A DNA stretch of 64,000 bases from Nelumbo lutea (taxonomy: Eukaryota; Streptophyta; Magnoliopsida; Proteales; Nelumbonaceae): assembly GCA_022828595.1 (NCBI GenBank), contig JAKGHH010000002.1, forward strand, positions 40,828,222 to 40,892,221, read 5' to 3'. The notes below the pieces were generated by a model that was given only the letters and a program-made list of their open reading frames with translations, was not told the origin of the DNA and ran no database searches. Within the stretch, counting starts at the first letter, position 1. Each line of letters begins with the position of its first letter. Of this stretch, positions 1 to 10,925 are shown piece by piece. The translations under genes and the position numbers were made by a program.

Positions 1-1903
1 GTGGTCCGATTTCAAAAACCAGTGCATGATATCGATTGGCTCGGTTCGCACGTCAGAGTTGTATTAACTGTATTTGAACTTACTTTGATATTTGAACTCA
101 AACCTGAATGAACTATCTGATTAAAACCCGACTCAGTTGCAAGTAAGAAATAAGAGAGTTCCAATGTAAATGATTCTATTATTCAAAGTTTTTAATGGGT
201 CTTTCATAGCCTTACCGATTTTTACCGCCCATCCTGATTCCTGATATGTATTGAACCCGGTCTAACTTTTCTTCATTAAAAATTTAGGTCCGAGCCAAGC
301 CGTTTTAGGACATGCCAGATTTTATGCCGTCTTGACAATGGGAAGACATTAAATTGGAAATGGTTCAAGCGTATAACCAACTTGTTTGTTTTTAGTCCTA
401 CGATACCCAATTTCATTTGAGCCCAACAGAAGTGTATACCGGAACAAACTACCATTTTAAGGTCCCGAAAACCAAACACCGGGACAATCGTCTGGTGTTG
501 AATTTGAAGGTGCCAGCTAGTCTCATGGTGGAGTCTCTCTGTCTCTCGCTACTTGTAAGTTGTAACTTGTAACAAACAATCCCGCCTTCACCAAGTTCCT
601 ACCACCGTCGTGTAGCCCTTGTGGTCAATGGATGTTATATGAAAATACTTAAATTCCCATATTGTCCTTCTCTGTAGAGGTGGTAGGTGGACCCTCGTTT
701 CAGCCCAATCATAGCCACTCCCACCAACACCATCAGTCCATCACCAAGTGACCAACGCCTTCACACTTCATACTTATTTTTATTTCTTTATTACCACTTT
801 ATATTATTACCCCAAAAAAATCGTATTTATCTTTACTTTTGGAATGGAATAAAAATGCCATCGACCAATTAATTAATTATTAAATATGAAAAGAAAAACG
901 AAGAATCTTTAGGTCTTAACTTCTTATTTACTTGGATTGGATGGTTGATGACAAAGACATCTGCTTTTCCTCTCTCCACGGTCTCCACTTACCAACACCA
1001 CCACCCGAGTCCTAACCTCATCGCCCGGAAGTACGCGTCCCTAACTCCCTCGTGGCAAGTCTAGGCCGACACTTCTCTTTCTCTCTCTCTCTTGACATCA
1101 CCTTTCGCAGAACATATGATCGCCTTCTGCTGTTACGCTTTATAATACCCCACATATTTATTCTCCCTTGCCTTCTCTGTTTCTTGCAACGAACTATTTA
1201 TTCCGGTCAAGGGGGTGTCGGCCGTGTTCAACTTCATCCTCCTAAAATCTCTGTCCTCCCTTCCTTTTACCTCTCCCCACTATTGTTTTTTCCCTCTTAT
1301 TACAGTCTTCTTCTGTACTCTCTGGTTCTGGTTGTTTCTCTGTTTGGGTATGGGTGATAGTTGATGATCCATGCATAGTAGTAAGCTGCTGATGCTAATT
1401 AGCGACGTCAGGTGAGAGCTCTAGCAGCTCCGAACTCTCTTACACGTGTTTTAGTTTTTGTACGCGGGCACCATTATACGTTTTGTTTCCTCTCCCCCCC
1501 CCCCTTTCTCTGTTTTCCCTTTTCCCATTCCTTTTGATCTTAACAGAGCAGGGTTGAGTTACATGTATTTTCGAACGAAATCGTCTTTCACATATGGTCG
1601 TTTTTTGCCTGTATGATCATTTCATGCGACGCACGCTAACCAGGGTATACCCATGGATGTCTCATTGATTTGATTATGACATTAAAAATAAATAAAAAAT
1701 AATAATAAAATCAATCCTATGCTCCTTTATAATGGCCAGGTTCTTGTTCACATGCAGACGACTCCTCTCCACACACACTCTGTCTCAAACTCTGTTGATC
1801 TTGGGAGTTCTTTCTTACATTTACCTGCAATTGTATGGATTTTGGCTTCTTCTGGAGTGGTTTTTCCATAACCTATACACCTTTCAAATCATTATTATAT
1901 TGA
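1..1903. other. Intergenic DNA with a pyrimidine-rich leader-like stretch
   Basis: No protein family is recognisable in any frame; the short open frames are low-complexity and Leu/Phe/Ser rich. About 1070-1340 is CT-rich like a plant 5' leader, a TATA-like TTTATAATA lies near 1139, and a good donor-like site (CAG followed by GTGAGA) lies near 1410. These could be the promoter and non-coding first exon of a plus-strand gene, but no coding exon follows before the retrotransposon begins. An AT-rich stretch sits near 1680-1710 and a C-run near 1495-1504. Confidence 0.35.
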
Positions 1904-2689
1904 TGATGAAGGAAGATTTGGCCCGACCTCACAGTTATGTGACATGTGGCAAAAGGGCGTGAACACCAAGGGGAGACACCAACAGCCCAAACTCACCCTT
2001 GGCCCAAAACCAGAAAGTAATCCGAACGGGCCTACCTTCAGTTCGGGATATACCTCGCCGAACTGGCCAACCTTGTAACAGTTCAGGATATACATCGCCG
2101 AACTGGCCTGCCTTGTAACAGTTCGGGATACACCTCGCCGAACTGACCTGCCCTATAGATACCTCCGAGCTCAAGACTTCGCCTTGCTCACCACTCCGCA
2201 TCACCTTCTGGGCACCAAAACCAAACAAGTCGTACCATGCCTGACACTGAGGAAGTCCGTGCCCGAGGGCGCCGCACCTGACTGACTTGGGATCTGACGC
2301 TTGGCGGCCGCACTCTAAACGGCCACCTACCACCACCACTGACACCGCCATCTCCAGTTAGAGAGACGGTTAGGCAGTGACGGTTCTGTCCCAGCAGAAA
2401 GAACGACGGCCGAATTGACAAACGCAAGGGTAATCATACCCGACCTGACAAGGGCCTCGGAGCGAGTGCGCAAAGTGATTATAAGAGCCCCTTGCCCCCA
2501 ACAAACAAGGAATGCAAACTTTGCGCTATCTGGTTTTATCTTGCTTTTGAAGGATTGTAACTTAAACATCGGAGCCGTTACGCCGAGTTCCCCCCAGAGC
2601 TTCCTCATCTCCTTCATTTCAGGTTCCCTGCTATTCAGTTCAGAAGCAAGGTCGTTGACAGCTAAGACCGGTCGGATCGCGCTTCATCA
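1904..2689 (+). repeat. 5' LTR of the Tat element
   Basis: 786 bp, TGATGA...TCATCA. It carries three 40-bp repeats (2039-2158) and a TATA-like GATTATAAGAG near 2477-2487 that would drive the genomic RNA. Against the 3' LTR the last ~510 bp differ at roughly 35 positions by eye (about 93% identity), mostly C/T and G/A changes. It lacks about 30 bp near 1950 and about 25 bp near 1985 that the 3' LTR has, and has 12 bp near 2335 that the 3' LTR lacks. Confidence 0.95.
2039..2158 (+). repeat. Three 40-bp tandem repeats in the 5' LTR
   Basis: Copies start at 2039, 2079 and 2119. Each contains CAGTTCGG, an 11-base spacer, then CCGAACTG, so every unit can fold as an 8-bp stem. The same three copies occur in the 3' LTR. 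They lie upstream of the TATA-like box, where LTR enhancers usually sit. Confidence 0.9.
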
Positions 2690-2690
2690 A

Positions 2691-2709
2691 TTGGCGCCGT
2701 CTGTGGGAA
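2691..2709 (+). other. Primer-binding site
   Basis: TTGGCGCCGTCTGTGGGAA begins two bases after the CA end of the 5' LTR. A TGGCGCC start is typical for tRNA-primed plant Gypsy elements of the Tat/Athila branch; I cannot assign the tRNA from memory. Confidence 0.8.
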
Positions 2710-2775
2710 CGCTTCAAAAAGCCTCCCTCCAAACTTCCATAACCCCTTTTCCAAAAAAAAAAAAACCTAACACTC

Positions 2776-3990
2776 ATGGCCTCCTCCAGCAGCGCCGGAC
2801 GTGGCACGGAGACAAACACCACCGGGGAACAACTTCAAGTCCCCGTGGTGTGCGTTGGACAGTTCACCATCCCCCTTTCGGTGGATGGGATCCCCAGCTT
2901 GAATGTGCCACAAGCAGTGGCGCCCGTAAACCTTCCTGCCACAAGCATCCCCTTTCCACCCCCTATTGAGACAACCTTTACTGAACCGATTGCCGTCCCC
3001 CTAGCAGCCAGCCAAAACCGGTTGGACGACCTGATGTAGCACATGCGGGTAATGCAAGCTCAAATGCAACAGTTCCAACAACACCAGCTTCACCAGCACC
3101 AAGTGCTACACAACATTTCAAGCTCCCACCTCTGGACAAGTACGACGGGTCCTTCGATCCCAACGACCACGTTGACGCTTTCCAGTCCCAAATGCACCTC
3201 GCTAGGGCCAGCGAATTGTGCATGTGCATGGCCTTCACCACCAACCTCAAGGGGGTAGCCCGCACTTGGTACAAGAACCTGGCCCCCGGATCGATAAAGT
3301 GCTGGTCTTAGTTCGTGCAGGTCTTCACCGCACACTTTGTCACCAACAAACGGTGCCCCAGAACAGGGGAAAGCATCTTCGGAGTAGTCCAAAGGGAAGG
3401 AGAATCCATCCGGGGCTACATCAAGCGATTCAATGAAGCATGCTTGCAGATACCGCGGTTGGACCCCGCGGTGCAGCTCACGGCGGCCAAAAGAGGGGTA
3501 ACGCACAAAGAATTCAAATGGCACATGGTAGCTAACCAGCCCGCAACCGTGGCCGAAATCCTCAAGCTCGCGGACAAGTTCACGAGGACAGAGGAAGAAA
3601 TCAACCAACGAACCAAAGGTGGGAATGAGAAAAGAAAGAGGGAAGGCGAGCTCTCCAACCCAGTCGACAGGAAAAACCCGGCCCGGGAGCCGAAGCCGAA
3701 CCAGTCGTTCCGAGCTACCCTAGCAGTTCGGACGGATTACACGCCGTTAAACACAAGGCGGACCGAGATCTTAATGACGATCAAGGATGCCCCATACGTG
3801 AAGTGGCCACCTCGCCTAAAGGGAAATCCGAACGAGAGAAATAAGAATTTGTATTGTAGTTTCCATAGAGACCATGGTCATAGTACCGAGTAGTGTAATA
3901 ATCTCCGGGACGAGATAGAGGGGCTCATCCATCGTGGATACTTGAGAAACTTTGTACAGCACAACAATAATAACAATAAGGCAGGTCGGC
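2776..3990 (+). pseudogene. gag of the Tat element, broken
   Basis: The capsid/nucleocapsid part of the retrotransposon. The first ATG (2776) opens a Ser- and Pro-rich N-terminus that stops at TAG 3037-3039. The capsid-like core (with motifs such as DKYDGSFDPNDH and WYKNL) runs in a different frame from about 3115, so a frameshift lies near 3110. A second stop is TAG 3309-3311, followed by the REGESIRGYIKRFNEA segment typical of plant retrotransposon gag. A third stop at 3891-3893 sits inside the zinc-knuckle-like YCSFHRDHGHSTE motif, just before its last cysteine. The TAG stops are what CAG codons become by C-to-T change. The gene is dead in this copy. Confidence 0.9.
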
Positions 3991-4729
3991 AAGGGGAGCA
4001 CGAAAAGGATGCCCCCGAGTCTAGCAGCAGACCTGCCGAACCGTTGCAGCAACAGCCTCCGGAAGAGAGGCCAGTTCGGGGAACCATCCATGTAATTGTG
4101 GGAGGTTCGGTGGTAGCAGGGTGTACCTCGGCAGCGGCCCGGACTTCAGTTCACGAAGCGGCCCTCGAGGAACGGAACCCCCCAAAGAGACCAAAGACCG
4201 AAGAACCAATCTTCTTCACGGAGGACGACGCGCGAGGGGTCCGCTACCCCCATGATGACGCGCTTGTCATTAAACTAAGGATCAACGACTTCGAGGTCAA
4301 ACGCGTACTCGTAGATTCGGACAGCTCAGCGGACATCCTCTTCAAATCAGCGTTTGACCAACTACAGTTATAGAGGAGTGAGCTGAAGCCCGCGAACACT
4401 CCCCTGGTGGGTTTCAGCGGAGAGGAAGTCAGGCCCCTCGGAAAAATAACAGTACCTGTGGAAGTCGGCACATGGCCTTGTGCGATCAGACTCAACCATG
4501 ATTTCCTGGTGGTCGCGACCCCCTCCCCATACAATGCCATAATAGGGCGGCCGATCACGCATATCCTACGGGCGGTGGTCTCCACCTACTATTTGGCCAT
4601 GAAGTTCCCTACGGACTTCGGTGTGGGGGTAGCGCGGGGCGACCAGCTCGAGTCTCGCAAGTGTTATGTTGCCGCCCTGAAGGGAAAAACCAAGGCGGCC
4701 GACGACCTCGAACTAGAGCGACCTGCGTA
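3991..4729 (+). pseudogene. Aspartic protease region of pol, broken
   Basis: A retropepsin-like segment. The active-site loop near 4309-4330 reads LVDSDSSADILF where the family has Asp-Ser/Thr-Gly, so the glycine of the triad is changed to Asp. A TAG at 4371-4373 interrupts the domain shortly after, and the flap and C-terminal part (IIGRPITHILRAVVSTYYLAMKFPT) continues in the same frame as far as TAG 4728-4730. In an active element gag and pol form one polyprotein that this enzyme cuts. Both the changed triad and the stop make it inactive here. Confidence 0.88.
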
Positions 4730-4784
4730 GGGTGAGGAACGAGCTTCGCCCACAGAGGAAACGGTCGCAATCCCGACTTCGGCT

Positions 4785-7700
4785 ATGGACCCAGCTCGCA
4801 CACTTCAGATCGGAGCTTCCGTCGAGGAACCCCTACGAACCGAACTGGTGAGTTTTTTACTTCAAAATTTAGATATTTTTGCCTGGTCCGCGGTTGACAT
4901 GCCCGGCATTAGCCCCGGCCTGATAACTCACAAACTTAACACTGACCCTGTAGTCAGACCCGTTAGACAGAAGAAACACAACTTAGCCCCAGAACGCTGG
5001 AGGGCGGTCGACGAGGAGGTCGAGAAGCTCCTCGTAGCAAACTTCATAAGGGAAGTCCATTACCCGAGCTGGGTGGCCAACCCGATGCTGGTAAAAAAGG
5101 CGAACGGCAAGTGGCGCATGTGCGTCGACTACACCGACCTGAACCGAGCTTGCCCGAAAGATTGCTTCCCCTCCCCAGAATTGACCGCCTAGTGGACGCG
5201 ACCTCGGGACATGAATTGCTAAGCTTCCTGGACGCCTACTCGGGCTACAACCAAATCCGGATGGACCAATCCAATGAGGAAAAAACTAGCTTCATAACCG
5301 AGTTCGGCCTATATTGCTACAAGGTCATGCCCTTCGGATTAAAAAATGCCGGGGCGACCTTCCAAAGACTTGTAAATAGGCTATTCCGGCCCCTGATTGG
5401 CACGAAGATAGAGTGCTATGTAGACGACATGGTCGTCAAGACACAGTTTTCACAAGAATTAATACAAGACTTAGATTCTGTCTTCCAAATCCTGCGTCAG
5501 TTTAGCATGAAATTGAACCCCAACAAATGTGTCTTCGGCGTCACCTCGGGCAAATTCCTACGCTACATTGTCAATCGGCGCGGTATTGAGGCCAACCCGG
5601 ACAAGATAAAAGCTATTCTAGATATGAGACCACCTCGGAAAGTAAAAGAAGTTCAGAGGCTAAACGGCTGCATAGCCGCTCTAAGCCACTTCATGTCCAA
5701 ATCAGCAGACCGCTGCCTACCTTTCTTCAAAGCAATCAAAGGCAAAGGGTTCGAATGGACCCAGGACTGCCAGCTCGCGTTTGACGAGCTAAAAGGTTAC
5801 CTCGCTAGTATGCCGACCTTAGCCCGGCCCGAGGAGGGCGAGGTCTTAGAACTGTACCTCTCGGCAAGCAACGAGGTGGTCAGTTCGATACTAATAAAAG
5901 AAACAGACCGGGTCCAGCGACCCATCTATTATGTTAGTAATTTTTTGCAGGGAGCAGAGACAAGGTACCCGCAGATAGAAAAGCTAGCATACGCACTGGT
6001 GACAGCAGCTCGGAAACTCCGCCCATACTTCCAAGCTCACACCGTCATCGTCCTGACTGACAAATCTCTGAGACAATTTTTACTCAAACCCGAGGTTTCC
6101 GGTCGACTGACGAAATGGGCCATCGAACTCAGCGAGTACGACCTCCAGTACAAGCCAAGAACTGCCATTAAGGCCCAAGCTTTGGTAGATTTTATCGCCG
6201 AGTGGACTTTCAGCCACGAAGCCCAACAGGTCAAGCCTGAGGTCCCCAGTTCGGGTCAACCCGGAGCTCCCGAGCCAATAGAGTCTGAACCCCGTGAAGT
6301 AGCATCCAGTGTGACATCTCTCCTGGTCAGGCGAAACACGAACTGGGATGAGGAGCCCTGGATCCTTCACGTGGATGGTTCCTCGAACCAGCAAGGCAGC
6401 GGGGCTGGAATAGTCTTATGCGGCCCGGGCGGCACAAAATTAGAATACGCACTACGCTTTGAGTTCGCGGCATCCAACAACGAGGCAGAGTACGAAGCAC
6501 TGATAGCTGGGCTGGACCTAGCGCGAAAGGTAAAGGCAAAGCACTTGGTCATCTGCAGCGATTCCCAGCTCATGGTCAACCAAGTTACGGGCGAGTATGA
6601 AGCACGCGAGCTCTCCATGATCGCATATTTGGCGAAAGTAAAAGAGGCCCTGCTCAACTTCCAGTCACACTTCATCAGGCAAATCCCGAGGTCAGAGAAC
6701 ACTGAGGCCGACGCTCTGTCCCGGTTAGCCAGCACAAGTCACAACAACATGAGAACCGTGTACATAGAGGACTTACCTCGGCCTAGTATTCTCGGGGGGG
6801 CAGAGGAGGTCGCTCCCGTCCTGGAAGCAGAGCCGAGCTGGATCGACCCACTCGCGAGCTTCTTGATAGACGGAACCCTCCCTGCAGAACGCAATGCGGC
6901 CAAGAGGGTGCAGCGCCAGGCAGCCAAATACGTCATAATAGACAAACGGTTATACCGACGGTCCTACACGCTCCCCTACTTGCGTTGCCTACGACCTGCC
7001 GAAGCCGAGTTCGTACTCTGCGACACTCATGAAGGCCTGTGCGGCGGACACTTGGGGGGCAGAGCACTCGCCCAAAAAGCACTTCGACAAGGATACTACT
7101 GGCCAACGATGAAGGCAGAAGCTGTTGAGCTCGTAAAAAAATGCGACAAGTGTCAGAAGCACGCCATTATCCACCATCAACCTACCTCCGACCTCAAATA
7201 CCTCGCCAGCCCGTGGCCCTTTGCACAATGGGGCATCGACCTCCTGGGGCCATTCCCACCAGCAACAGGTGGAAGAAAATTCCTAGTCGTTGCAATAGAT
7301 TACTTTACAAAGTGGATAGAAGCCGAACCTCTGGCAACTGTTACGGCCTGAAACATACAGAACTTCTTTTGGAAGAACATAGTATGTCGCTTCGGGTTAC
7401 CTCAGGTACTAATTTCCGACAACGGCAAGCAGTTCGAGGATATCAAGTTCCAAGAGTGGTGCCAGAACATGGGGATTCGGCAAAACTTCACATCAGTTGT
7501 GCACCCGCAGGCAAATGGTCAGGCGGAAGTAATGAATAGAGCCATCCTGCGCGGACTGAAAGCACGTCTGGATCGAGCTAAGGGATTGTGGGCCGAAGAG
7601 CTACCAAGTGTCTTGTGGGCACACCGAACTACAGAAAAAACCGCCACGGGAGAAACCCCCTTCAACCTCACCTACGGCACTGAAGCAGTGATCCCGGCGG

Positions 7701-8064
7701 AAATTGAAGTACCAACATTGCGACTAGAAACATACGACGATCGAAAAAACGGAGATGAGTTACGTACCAACCTTGACCTATTGGACAAGGTAAGGGACCT
7801 CGCGCACATTCGGACAGCGGCATACCAGCAATAGGTAGCTCGCTACTCAATGACAGAGTAAAGCAACGAAGCTTCCGAGTCGGTGACCTGGTCCTTCGTA
7901 AGATTATGGTGCCCGAACCCGGCGTGGGCAAACTTGGACCAAACTAGGAAGGGCCCTATAAAGTAAAGAGAGCGCTCGGGGGGGCATACGAACTCGAAAC
8001 CTTGGAAGGCAAACAAGTACCTCGAGCGTGGAACATCGTGAACTTAAGGCGATACTACCTATAA
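4785..8064 (+). pseudogene. RT, RNase H, second RNase H and integrase of pol, broken
   Basis: From 4785 the RT fingers read up to TAG 5190-5192; a one-base shift near 5170 moves the rest into the frame that is open until 7351. RT holds the catalytic YVDD (5417-5428) and the FGLKNAGATFQ motif. The degenerate RT-linked RNase H follows, then a linker, then a second RNase H with all four acidic positions visible (HVDGS, EAEYEAL, CSDSQL, EADALS; about 6366-6720). Integrase has the HHCC finger (about 7028-7155), first Asp in WGIDLLGPF, a TGA stop at 7349-7351, second Asp in SDNGKQF and Glu in NGQAEVMNR in the same frame, TAG at 7832-7834, then a frameshifted C-terminal tail ending near 8064. The catalytic motifs survive better than the reading frame. 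Confidence 0.93.
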
Positions 8065-8308
8065 ACCGCCAAGCGAAGTGGACGAAATCAGGTCCTATGG
8101 GCCACGATGTAGAGCCAAGAGGAACCTCGGCGTAAACAAGCAAAGAAAAGTCAGGCATATTATCAGCTCGGCAAAAACCAGTTCGCTGCAAAAGCCTTCG
8201 CGGCAGAACAGGTCGCGGAAGTATAATAACCTGGACAAGAAAGTGGCATATTCAGTTCGACAAAGAATCAGTTCGGGGAAAAGGAACACTTGGGCAAAAA
8301 GATTATCT
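8065..8308. other. Spacer between pol and the antisense gene
   Basis: No coding signal in either direction. The pol stop (8062-8064) and the antisense stop (8309) face each other across about 245 bp, so both transcripts must end or overlap here. The spacer has several AGTTCGG/AGCTCGG motifs like those in the LTR repeats. Confidence 0.5.
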
Positions 8309-10272
8309 TTACATGCTCGGAGCTACTTCTTCGCCATCAGAAGGCACTTCAACAACACCCGAAGGCCTTGCCTCTCCTTCAGAGTCCGGCTCGCCATCGG
8401 CAGCATTGGCCATCTCCTGAGTTATACGCGAAGTGGATATGGCACTAACATCGAGGTCGGGGTACGTGTTCTGGATCATCCACCTGCTCAGTTTGAACCC
8501 TCTTCTGTAAGAATCCACCATCAGATCGTCAAAACGCGGAGAGGCAATGCAGTCTTCAACGGCCTTCTTCTTGGCGTCTTCAATGCATTGGGAAAAAATC
8601 TGTGTTTTCTCCCTGATGTCCTCCTGAAGATATTCGACTTGATGCTGCAAATCCAACTTCAAGTCCACCATGTGCTTGACAACTACCCCCATGGCCTCGG
8701 CATCACGCTGAGACCTTGCCTGCCTGGCCATTGCGACGCAAGCAGCCTCTTCGGCAGCATAAGCGGCCACCTCAGCAGCTCGGGTATTCGCCTCTGCATC
8801 ACGGAAAGCCTCTTCAGCAGCATGGGTGGCAGCCTCAGCAGCTCGCGCCTGTCGTGAGCTCCTCTCCACTTGGGCTGCTAAGGCATGAATTAAAGAATTC
8901 ACCTACCAAAAGAAATAAGTGAGCAATAACAGCAAAAGCGACAGAAAATGAAAAAGGCAGACGGAATCTGACTTACCACCATAGCATGTGTTACGATGCG
9001 GCAGGCGACCTGATTCAAAGGAAGATCGGTCCACGCCGCGATCTGCTCAAGGAAAGTAGCCTCCCTACTCTTTTGAAGAGCGTAGTTCGGCGTCAACACG
9101 TTCCTGAACTCCCCTGGAGTTCCCGAACCCGAGGGCCCAGCCTGCGTATGAGCGGACCCAGAGTGAGCAGGAGCACTTGAGTATGCAGGAGCGCCCGTAT
9201 AAGTGATCTCAGCGTAAGGCGCCCTGACAGCTTCATGCATCGGTGGAGTCACCTCGGGCTCCCTGGGCAGATCCTCCAGCGTGTGGTCTGGAAATTGGGG
9301 CTCCTCATCCAGGGGCAGCTCGGTATGAGTTCGCTTGGCGATCCGCTTCCTCCTCTTCATACCTTGGAACAGACGCCCCCCACGAGTTCTCTCCGCGTCC
9401 ATCACACCTGCAGAAACGAGTTCGACATCAGAAAATGAAGGAACAAAGCAAGCAAGAAACCGCATAGCTAGAAACCTACTCGAACTCAGGCCACCGCAAT
9501 AACCTTGGCCTCCGTTAAGTAGTGATGGCACTTTAAACCTTGTCGTGCCCATTGTCGGAGGCCCTTTATCGAGAGTAACACCTGAATCAGGAGTGGCCTC
9601 ACCCCACCCGGTCTGAAAGGGCCATCTTTGTGCACTTCACTCACCGAAGTAGTCCCGCTTCCATGCCGGGACCTTATTAGGAAGATCGTGCAGAAGCTTA
9701 AAGCCCTAGCGAGGAGAAAGGTAATACGCCCGTCTTCCCCCAGGAAGAGAACCCGCCTGTCTCTTGAGCATCAAGATGGAGGAGAATATCTCTAAGTCTA
9801 AGGGGAAATTCTGCTCGCAAAAAAGGGAAACTGTCCCCACCAGGTTCCGAATAGAGTTCGGATGAAGTTGGCTAATGGTGACGCCGAAGTGGTTTATGAC
9901 TTTGGCGAGAAGGGGGTGGAAAGGAAGTCGCAACTCCGCAGCGAGCTACTCTCGAAAAATCACGATCTCATCAGGACCGTGTTCCTAAGGAAAGCTACCC
10001 GAAGGAATAAAATATGTATACCCCCCAGGAAGATTGTAAGACATAATTATAGATTGAAGACCCTCAGGCGTCATGGTCGAGGGACCAAACCTGTCTAGCA
10101 TCCGACCTCGGCAAGAGGTAGACGCCAAACTGCCCGAAGCGGCTCGGCCTACTGGTTCTTAGTCCTCGAGTTCCACCTCAGGATCACTGAGGCAGTCGGG
10201 GGATACGACTCGGTTTGTAGAACCTACGTCAGCCCTACTTGAAGAGTCGTCTGAGCTATCAAAGCTAGACAT
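8309..10272 (-). pseudogene. Antisense spliced gene of the Tat element: Transposase_28-like domain plus coiled coil
   Basis: Read opposite to gag-pol. The ATG at 10272 starts a Ser/Asp-rich head. A segment around 10030-9650 (MSYNLPGG, LPFHPLLAKVINHFGV, LHPNSIRNLVGT, PNKVPAWKRDYF) resembles the plant 'putative gypsy type transposase' family (Transposase_28, PF04195), a domain of unknown activity. The next exon (9407-8977) has a basic patch (MKRRKRIAKRT) and a Pro/Ser/Gly stretch. The last exon (8902-8309) is a long Ala/Glu/Arg-rich coiled coil ending in an acidic tail. Introns are supported by GTAGGT...CTGCAG (9479-9408) and GTAAGT...GGTAG (8976-8903); the second joins codons exactly in phase 0. 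The first exon has in-frame stops (TAA near 10165, TAG near 10000, TGA near 9640) and at least one frameshift, so this copy is broken upstream while the last two exons stay open. Function unknown. Confidence 0.8.
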
Positions 10273-10458
10273 TGAGGAAAAGAGGTGGATTCAGGAAGGT
10301 ACTCACCGGAAGAAAGTTTTGAAGGCTCCGGAGACGGGAACAAGCCAAAAAAAAAAAAACCTTGGAGGCTATGTAACTAGCCTAGACACAAGCTGAAAAG
10401 TTGGACGCGAGCTCAGTAGGCAAACTGTTGAAGTGACAAATCGACTGGGGTCCCCCAC

Positions 10459-10466
10459 TATTTATA
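10459..10466 (-). promoter_or_regulatory. TATA box of the antisense gene
   Basis: TATAAATA on the minus strand, about 190 bp upstream of the antisense ATG at 10272. That distance allows a start about 30 bp downstream and a leader of about 160 nt. It lies inside the element, independent of the LTR promoter. Confidence 0.6.
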
Positions 10467-10904
10467 GCTACAGTAACCAAGAACCGACCGTGCAGATCAA
10501 AGACGATCCGACGACCCACATTTGCGCTGACCGCACGTCCCATGAGGTCGAGGCGTGATTGGCGCACGTCTTTCCGAAAAGAGCGAAACGTCAGTGCACG
10601 TCTTCTTGAAACCGACGTCGCGCCGATTGCGCCACACGTCTCCCTGACAGCCGCCCGCGCACGTACAACAGTGGCACGCTTTTTTCATGTTTGAATGACC
10701 CGCTGTCATGTCCCAGCGGCGCAAATTTTTGAAATTCAAAACGCGCGGTCACAACTATCAACATTTATGAGTAGTAGGCACGTTTCCCGCCTTCTCGGAA
10801 ACCGAAGAACCCTAGCAAAAGCAACTCGCGCAGTCAAGATTCGAAGGATGGGACAAATCCACCTACCACCTCGCGAAACTCCCTGCACCAGGGCAAGACC
10901 CTTG

Positions 10905-10925
10905 GCGCGAGGAGTGGGGGGCAAT
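10905..10925 (+). other. Polypurine tract
   Basis: The purine-rich run GAGGAGTGGGGGG followed by CAAT ends directly at the TG of the 3' LTR; this is where plus-strand DNA synthesis is primed in LTR elements. Confidence 0.8.

Noticed and set aside
1052..1357. 101-codon plus-strand frame
   Set aside because: Low-complexity Leu/Ser/Phe composition from a CT-rich stretch; fits a leader rather than coding DNA.
2039..2158. Regular repeats with inverted arms resembling a CRISPR array
   Set aside because: Units are contiguous with no unique spacers, occur in both LTRs, and the DNA is plant nuclear.
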